Source: Nitrospira sp. (GTDB lineage Bacteria; Nitrospirota; Nitrospiria; Nitrospirales; Nitrospiraceae). Taken from it: a stretch of DNA of 39,259 nucleotides. Positions 34,418-39,259 of this stretch are shown here, piece by piece. How positions within the stretch are numbered: position 1 is the stretch's first letter; every line of letters begins with the position of its first letter. The translations under genes and the position numbers were made by a program. Below the pieces are notes generated by a model that was not told where the DNA came from, did not search any database, and was given only the letters and a program-made list of their open reading frames with translations. Location: assembly GCA_030692565.1 (NCBI GenBank), contig JAUYAO010000060.1:1-39259 (forward strand), in the 5' to 3' direction.

Positions 34418-35878
34418 ATGCTGCCTACTGAACAACCAGTCGATCCGCAATCACCCGATGCCCGCCTTCGGGCGTCCGAACGGGACGTGTTGCGGGATGC
34501 GCTTCGGGATCAGTCGGATCGCGGGCAGACGAAGTCGGATATCATTTTGCTGTCCGTGCAGCGCCTGTTGCGACGCGGGGCGATCACGAATCTGTCGAAG
34601 ATGCTCGGCCGGATGCATCCGGCCGATGCCGCCAGAGTCATCACTCATCTGAGTTCTCCCAAAGAAAAGCGCGAAGTCTTTGAACTCGTTCGCGGCGAAG
34701 CCAAGCGCGGACAGGTCTTGAGCGAGCTGGACGGCGATAGTATTCAGCAAGTCTTGGCCGACCTGCTGCACTCCGATATCGCCTGGCTTTTGAAAGATCT
34801 GGGGCCCGACGACGTCGCCTATATTCTGGGATTCCTCCCTGAAGAGCGGGGCAAAGACATTCTGGCCCTGATGAAGACGGAGGACTCGACGGAAGTCGCC
34901 GATATTCTCAAGTATCCCAAGGATACGGCCGGCGGCATCATGACCACGGAGTTCTTTTCGCTGCCGGAAGATGCGACGGCGCAGGAGGCCATTCGACGGC
35001 TGCAGCAGGCCACCGATGCCGAAATGGTGTTTTATATTTATGTGACCGACAAGGATGAACACCTCGTCGGAGTGCTCTCGTTACGCCAGCTGTTGACGGT
35101 TCCTCCGGCCACGCCGCTGAAAAATATCATGATGCGCGATGTCATGAGCGTGGCGGTCGATATGGACCAGGAAGAGGTGGCGCGCCAGGTGGCCAGTTAC
35201 AACTTGCTGGCGATTCCTGTTGTCGAGAAGGACGGAAAGCTTGCGGGCATCATCACGGTCGATGACGTGGTGGACGTCATCCGTGAAGAGGCCACGGAAG
35301 ATATGTTGAAAATGGCCGGCGCGATCGAGGAGGACTCGGTCTCAAAGTCGTCCAGTTTCGGCGCGGCAAAGTTGCGGCTGCCCTGGCTGTTTACCAATTT
35401 GGTGGGCAGTCTCTTGTCCGGTGCGATTCTCTGGTACTTCAGAATGACATTGCAAGAGGTGGTGGCGATCGTCAGCTTTATCCCGGTCATCGCGGCGATG
35501 GGCGGCAACGTGGGATTGCAGTCGTCGACTTTAATCATTCGCGGACTGGCCACAGGGGTGGTCGAGCTGTCGGATGTGCGCACGGTCTTTTTCCGCGAGG
35601 TCAAGGTCGGACTCTTGATGGGCCTGGCTTGCGGCGTGATGCTGACCTTGGTCGGATGGGCTTGGCATCAGGCCTTTTTGGGCATGGTGGTCGGGACGTC
35701 GCTGGTGATCGCCTTCCTGGTCTCGACGAGCATGGCGACGATCATGCCGGTCGTGCTGAAGCGCATGGGTGTTGATCCTGCCGTGGCGGCCGGTCCCTTC
35801 GTGACGACGGCCAACGATATTACAGGCATCACGATCTATCTCTCATTGGCCACGCTGTTTTTAGACCATCTGCGGTGA
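34418..35878 (+). CDS. mgtE: Magnesium transporter MgtE
   Basis: Mg2+-gated inner-membrane channel, 486 residues. Order: a long N-terminal helical domain (about 60-165; LGRMHPADAARVITHL, DDVAYILGFL), two CBS domains (about 170-300; motif TAGGIMTTEFF and AGIITVDDVVDVI) that bind Mg2+ and close the pore, a connecting helix, then five transmembrane segments from about 315 with the pore motif PVIAAMGGNVGLQSSTLIIRG and VTTANDITGI. The N-terminus has an extra ~35 charged residues. Downstream of era by 10 bp. Confidence 0.95.
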   Translation: MLPTEQPVDPQSPDARLRASERDVLRDALRDQSDRGQTKSDIILLSVQRLLRRGAITNLSKMLGRMHPADAARVITHLSSPKEKREVFELVRGEAKRGQVLSELDGDSIQQVLADLLHSDIAWLLKDLGPDDVAYILGFLPEERGKDILALMKTEDSTEVADILKYPKDTAGGIMTTEFFSLPEDATAQEAIRRLQQATDAEMVFYIYVTDKDEHLVGVLSLRQLLTVPPATPLKNIMMRDVMSVAVDMDQEEVARQVASYNLLAIPVVEKDGKLAGIITVDDVVDVIREEATEDMLKMAGAIEEDSVSKSSSFGAAKLRLPWLFTNLVGSLLSGAILWYFRMTLQEVVAIVSFIPVIAAMGGNVGLQSSTLIIRGLATGVVELSDVRTVFFREVKVGLLMGLACGVMLTLVGWAWHQAFLGMVVGTSLVIAFLVSTSMATIMPVVLKRMGVDPAVAAGPFVTTANDITGITIYLSLATLFLDHLR

Positions 35879-35933
35879 TCAGCCTCGCCGCGGAGGGAGC
35901 CGGAGTATTGCGTGTGCGAAAAAGGCTTGGGCG

Positions 35934-36692
35934 ATGCCTCTCGTAAAAACCTCTGCGATCATTCTCAAAAGCCGTCGGTGGGGTGAAGCCGACCGGATTG
36001 TGACTTTCTATTCGAAAGAGTTCGGGAAAATCCGTGGCGTGGCGCGCGGTGCCCGGCGATTCAAGAGCCACTTCGGAGCCACGCTTGAGCCCTTTACCCG
36101 CTGTCATCTGGATTTGTTCGAGAAGCCGGGTGATTCGCTCTATCGGATTTCTCATGTCGATCTGATCGAATCCTTTCAGCCGCTTCGGGAAGAATTGGTG
36201 TTGATGGCCTGTGCGGCTCGGATGGTCAATGTGGTGGGGGCGGTCACGCCGGACGGCGATCCGGATGCCAGGCTCTTCGAGACCTTAGGTCAGGGGTTGG
36301 GGGCTCTCAAGGGGAGTCGAGATCCGGTCTTGGTGGCGTTGCTGTTTCAGATTCGTTTGCTGGGGCTGACGGGGTTTCGTCCGCAAACCGATCACTGTGC
36401 GACCTGTGGGAAGTCCGGTGTGACGGGGGAGCCGCAGTTCTCGCCGCTGGCCGGCGGATTTGTCTGTCTCTCCTGTGCGACGCGGCAGATGGTCCGGTGT
36501 ATCGTGATGTCACGCGGGAGCCTGTCGTTTCTGCAGCAAGCTATTCGACTGACTCCCGAGCTGGTCACGCGGCTGACGGCGACCGGCCAGGTACGGGCTG
36601 AGGTGGAGCGGGCGATTGAAGGCTATGTGACGGTCGTGGCTGGTCGGCGGTTGCCGCCGGTCGATTTCTTGGCGTCGATGTCTTCGGTCTGA
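35934..36692 (+). CDS. recO: DNA repair protein RecO
   Basis: Recombination mediator that helps load RecA on SSB-covered DNA with RecR. 252 residues. N-terminal OB fold (TSAIILKSRRWGEADRIVTFYSKEFGKIRGVARGAR), a helical middle, and a C-terminal zinc finger with CATCGKSG and CLSCA (four Cys). The initiator ATG gives MPLVKTSAIIL, as in most homologues. Adjacent to era in many genomes; here mgtE lies between them. The DUF971 gene follows after 34 bp. Confidence 0.94.
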   Translation: MPLVKTSAIILKSRRWGEADRIVTFYSKEFGKIRGVARGARRFKSHFGATLEPFTRCHLDLFEKPGDSLYRISHVDLIESFQPLREELVLMACAARMVNVVGAVTPDGDPDARLFETLGQGLGALKGSRDPVLVALLFQIRLLGLTGFRPQTDHCATCGKSGVTGEPQFSPLAGGFVCLSCATRQMVRCIVMSRGSLSFLQQAIRLTPELVTRLTATGQVRAEVERAIEGYVTVVAGRRLPPVDFLASMSSV

Positions 36693-36726
36693 GTCGATGG
36701 AACATGAGGGGATAAGGGGAGAGACT

Positions 36727-37080
36727 ATGGCCGCGGCATTGGTTCCCATCGACATGCAATGGTTGGAGAAGGGTGTGTTGGGCATCGAGTGGAGCGATGG
36801 CCACAAGGGAATCTATCCCGTTCGTGCGCTGAGGCTGCAATGTCCTTGTGCGGCCTGCGTCGATGAGTGGACGGGTGTGCGCCGATTGAAGCCTGATGAT
36901 GTGCCGATGTTTATTATGGCGCAGGACATTCAGCCGGTCGGGCGGTATGCGCTTCAATTTTCCTGGAGTGATGGGCATGACAGTGGAATTTATTCTTACG
37001 GGCTTCTGCGGCAGCTGTGCCAATGCGATGTGTGTGTGCCGGTGAAGCCAACCGAGCAGAAGAGTCGGCGGCTTCTATGA
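36727..37080 (+). CDS. DUF971 domain protein
   Basis: 117 residues from the ATG at 36727 (GGGGAGAG upstream); a longer in-frame start at 36697 is less likely. DUF971/GBBH-like N-terminal fold: GIEWSDGHKGIYPVRALRLQCPCAACVDEWTG, IQPVGRYALQFSWSDGHDSGIYSYGLLRQLC, with paired Cys (CPCAAC and CQCDVC) that may bind zinc or an Fe-S cluster. Some relatives are fused to or neighbour Apbc/Mrp Fe-S carriers. Substrate and partner here are unknown. Confidence 0.9.
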   Translation: MAAALVPIDMQWLEKGVLGIEWSDGHKGIYPVRALRLQCPCAACVDEWTGVRRLKPDDVPMFIMAQDIQPVGRYALQFSWSDGHDSGIYSYGLLRQLCQCDVCVPVKPTEQKSRRLL

Positions 37081-37104
37081 CGGGGGGGGAAGGGGGCAAA
37101 TGTG

Positions 37105-37587
37105 ATGGAACAGCCTGGGCAAGGTGAAGGGAGTGCTCGATGGGTTCTGCAGGTTTTAGGGAGCGTCCTGAGTCTGTTTGTAATGGCGGGTTGCCAGAGT
37201 ATGCCGCCATTGGGAGAGCAGGAACGCCTGGTGCAGAACAAGCAGCTCACAATCCAGATGATTTCCCCCAAAGCGTTCGTGAATGTCTGGGGCAAGCCGG
37301 TCTATCACCATAGTGAGTTCACGCAGTTTTTTGTCATGCCGGATAAGTCGATGATTCCGCGTTCGCGGGTGCCCATTGGTGAGGCCCCGGAGGGATGGGA
37401 GGCAAGTTTTGAGGCCGGGGAAGGGGTGTTTCTAGGCTATCCCGAGCAAGGCTGGATGTTAGTATTTTTGGATGATCGGTTGGTGTATCGGGAAGAGTTA
37501 AAGGCCGACAAAGTCCACGCGCTTGGAAAGACGTGGCAGTTTGAAGACCGATTTAAGACGAGCCTGGAAGGTGCGCCGCTCCGCTAG
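37105..37587 (+). CDS. Lipoprotein of unknown function
   Basis: 160 residues from the ATG at 37105 (an in-frame GTG precedes it by one codon). A hydrophobic segment WVLQVLGSVLSLFVMAGC ends in a lipobox (VMAG-C) preceded by an unusually long polar N-region (MEQPGQGEGSAR). The mature chain (QNKQLTIQMISPKAFVNVWGKPVYHHSEFTQFF, later GWMLVFLDDRLVYREELKADKVHALGKTWQFEDRF) looks beta-rich; I do not recognise a family. It stands between DUF971 and glgA, 21 bp before the latter. Confidence 0.78.
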   Translation: MEQPGQGEGSARWVLQVLGSVLSLFVMAGCQSMPPLGEQERLVQNKQLTIQMISPKAFVNVWGKPVYHHSEFTQFFVMPDKSMIPRSRVPIGEAPEGWEASFEAGEGVFLGYPEQGWMLVFLDDRLVYREELKADKVHALGKTWQFEDRFKTSLEGAPLR

Positions 37588-37608
37588 GATCAGCTGGCGT
37601 TTCACATC

Positions 37609-39117
37609 ATGGCGAGATCTCACCACATCGATTCACTGAACATTGTGATGGCCGCATCAGAGGCGGTTCCCTACGTCAAGACCGGCGGGCTGGCCGATGT
37701 CGCCGGTGCGCTTCCAGTGGAGCTTGCCAAGCTGGGGCATACGGTGACCTTGATGGTGCCCCGCTATCGCAGTTTTCAGACGGGTGGAAGGTCGCTGCAG
37801 GAGATTGGGACGATTCGCGTCAGGACTGCCAAGGGGTTTGTCGATGCGATGCTTGAAGAAGATGTGATTCCTGTCGGGGTGGCGGAACGATCGGTTCGAG
37901 TGGTGGCGGTTCGATATGATCCCTATTTTGACCGGGCTGGGTTGTATCAAGGGCCAGACGGGGATTTCAGTGACAATCTCGCTCGGTTCGCCTTTTTCAG
38001 CCGCGCGATCGTTGAAGTGTTGGCATATCTCCGGAGCAGTCTCGGTGAGCCGATCTCTGTCTTGCATTTGCACGATTGGCAGACGGCCCTTGCGGCTGTT
38101 TATCTGAAAACCACGGAGCGTGATCGGGCACTCGTCGGCGATGTCAGGACGCTGTTGACGCTTCACAATGTGGGGTATCAAGGTATCTTTCCCGGTTCCC
38201 AATTTTCTGAGACGGGCCTGCCCGCAGATCTGTTTACTCCTGCTGGGTTGGAGTTTTACGGATCGGTGAATCTGCTTAAAGGAGGCATTCTCTTTGCGGA
38301 CAAGGTGTCGACCGTGAGCCCGACTTACGCAAAAGAAATCATGAGCTCAGATGGCGGGTTTGGTTTGGAGGGTGTGTTGGCTGGTCGTCGGGATGGTGTG
38401 GTCGGGATTATCAATGGCATTGATGTTGGTTCCTGGGATCCTGAGACGGATAGCCTCCTCGCGGCTAACTACTCACGGACGGACCTATCAGGCAAAGCAG
38501 TTTGCAAGAAGGCCCTTCAGCACGAACTGGGCTTGCCGAATCGTGATGTTCCGCTCATAGGAGTCATCGGACGGTTGACGTCACAGAAGGGGTTTGATCT
38601 GCTGGCGGAGATTATTCCGGAGTTGATGGCGGTGGGCGTTCAGGTGGCGATTTTGGGTACGGGGGATCGGATTCTTGAAGATCGATTTCAATCGGCAACG
38701 GAGCGGTATCCACAGCAAATCGGTGTGTCTCTGAAATTCGATGAGGGTCGGGCGCATCGAATTGAAGCCGGTGCGGATATGCTGGTTATGCCGTCGCGGT
38801 ATGAGCCATGCGGACTGACTCAGCTCTATAGCCTGCGGTACGGCACGATTCCAATTGTGCGAAAGACGGGGGGGTTGGCAGATACGGTTATTCCATACCG
38901 GCCCTCTACGGCACTGGCCGGAGATGCGACGGGATTCCAGTTTGAAGGAGTTTCAGCGGACTCTCTGCTGGCGACAATCCTGCTGGCCTTGAAGGTCTAT
39001 GCAGATCGGGAGGCGTGGACGTCAATTCAGCAGGCTGGTATGGGGGTGGATTGTTCCTGGGAATGTTCGGCTAAGCGATATGTCGAAGAGTATGGGAAAT
39101 TAAGAGGGGAGAGATAG
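37609..39117 (+). CDS. glgA: Glycogen synthase (ADP-glucose type, GT5)
   Basis: Extends alpha-1,4-glucan from ADP-glucose. 502 residues, normal for GT5. Two Rossmann-like halves: N-terminal MAASEAVPYVKTGGLADVAGALP (the KTGGL ADP-glucose motif) and HLHDWQTAL; C-terminal IGRLTSQKGFDLL, then PSRYEPCGLTQLYSLRYGTIPIVRKTGGLADTV (the second KTGGL motif). The final residues WECSAKRYVEEYGKL are typical. The reading frame is complete, and the stop codon is followed at once by CCTAGG and what looks like an IS end, so its transcript may be cut short there. Confidence 0.94.
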   Translation: MARSHHIDSLNIVMAASEAVPYVKTGGLADVAGALPVELAKLGHTVTLMVPRYRSFQTGGRSLQEIGTIRVRTAKGFVDAMLEEDVIPVGVAERSVRVVAVRYDPYFDRAGLYQGPDGDFSDNLARFAFFSRAIVEVLAYLRSSLGEPISVLHLHDWQTALAAVYLKTTERDRALVGDVRTLLTLHNVGYQGIFPGSQFSETGLPADLFTPAGLEFYGSVNLLKGGILFADKVSTVSPTYAKEIMSSDGGFGLEGVLAGRRDGVVGIINGIDVGSWDPETDSLLAANYSRTDLSGKAVCKKALQHELGLPNRDVPLIGVIGRLTSQKGFDLLAEIIPELMAVGVQVAILGTGDRILEDRFQSATERYPQQIGVSLKFDEGRAHRIEAGADMLVMPSRYEPCGLTQLYSLRYGTIPIVRKTGGLADTVIPYRPSTALAGDATGFQFEGVSADSLLATILLALKVYADREAWTSIQQAGMGVDCSWECSAKRYVEEYGKLRGER

Positions 39118-39259
39118 CCTAGGAGCCTGTCGGACTTCCCGCATTATCAAATCACTAAAACCCGACGCCGGACTCTTGCACATCGGTATACTGACGCGTG
39201 TTCCTCAACAAGCTGGAGAGTCTGTATGAGCCGGTTCAAACCCATCAAACGTGAGATGA
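39118..39259 (+). mobile_element. Putative left end of an IS1182-like insertion sequence
   Basis: After the glgA stop comes the palindrome CCTAGG (39118-39123) and then AGCCTGTCGGACTTCC, which resembles the terminal inverted repeats of IS1182-type elements. About 100 bp further on a reading frame begins with MSRFKPI, a start typical of transposases of that group. The right end lies outside the window, so this is a probable, not proven, assignment. Confidence 0.45.
39226..39259 (+). CDS. Partial CDS, probable transposase (start only)
   Basis: The window ends 34 bases into a frame starting at ATG 39226, with GGAG 8 nt upstream, reading MSRFKPIKREM. This start resembles IS1182-type transposases (MSRFKP...), and the preceding sequence looks like an IS terminal repeat. 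Only eleven codons are visible, so the product is tentative. Confidence 0.4.
   Translation, partial: MSRFKPIKREM

Overview
The window looks like a high-GC chromosomal segment of a Nitrospira-type bacterium (phylum Nitrospirota). This is a judgement from gene order, the look of the proteins and a hairpin repeat family that I associate with Nitrospira; no 16S rRNA gene is present to prove it. Most of the window is dense housekeeping sequence with 4-bp ATGA overlaps and short gaps. I saw no rRNA, tRNA or CRISPR array.

Layout. (1) 254-5425: a PsiF-repeat protein, truA and an AmiC-type amidase on the minus strand; a YacP-like NYN nuclease converging on a TatD hydrolase; then a class I DAHP synthase. 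(2) 5534-11788: a probable metal-homeostasis neighbourhood. It holds a His-rich secreted peptide, a TonB-dependent receptor, a His-rich secreted protein with a TonB-C-like domain, a PAP2 phosphatase, a G3E (COG0523) GTPase and a CDF cation exporter. (3) 11862-17646: an accessory patch with a DUF2442/DUF4160 pair, a lipoprotein phosphoesterase, an orphan BrnA antitoxin, an AAA ATPase + DUF4276 pair that looks like a defence module, a methyltransferase with a signal peptide, and a frameshifted DUF6883 gene coupled to DUF4926. (4) 17735-22404: tmk-holB-metG-hypothetical operon on the minus strand. (5) 22665-32981, plus strand: small lipoprotein, DUF502-glmU-glmS, gatC-panD-gatA-DUF948-YtxH-gatB, eno. 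(6) 33167-39117: ftsB-like, era, mgtE, recO, DUF971, lipoprotein, glgA. The window ends in what looks like the left end of an insertion sequence directly after glgA.

The working units are: UDP-GlcNAc synthesis (GlmS, GlmU) with wall remodelling (AmiC); tRNA-dependent amidation (GatCAB) interleaved with pantothenate synthesis (PanD); DNA replication and translation supply (Tmk, HolB, MetRS); and outer-membrane metal uptake beside cytoplasmic metal handling and export.

The most interesting non-coding signal is a family of ~110-126 bp hairpin repeats. Three long copies (8449, 27176, 32982) begin 1-3 nt after a stop codon. Their arms differ in sequence between copies yet remain paired, while short boxes stay constant. 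Two shorter copies (4147, ~8605) have a different core. The best candidate protein system is the AAA/DUF4276 pair at 14045-15834.
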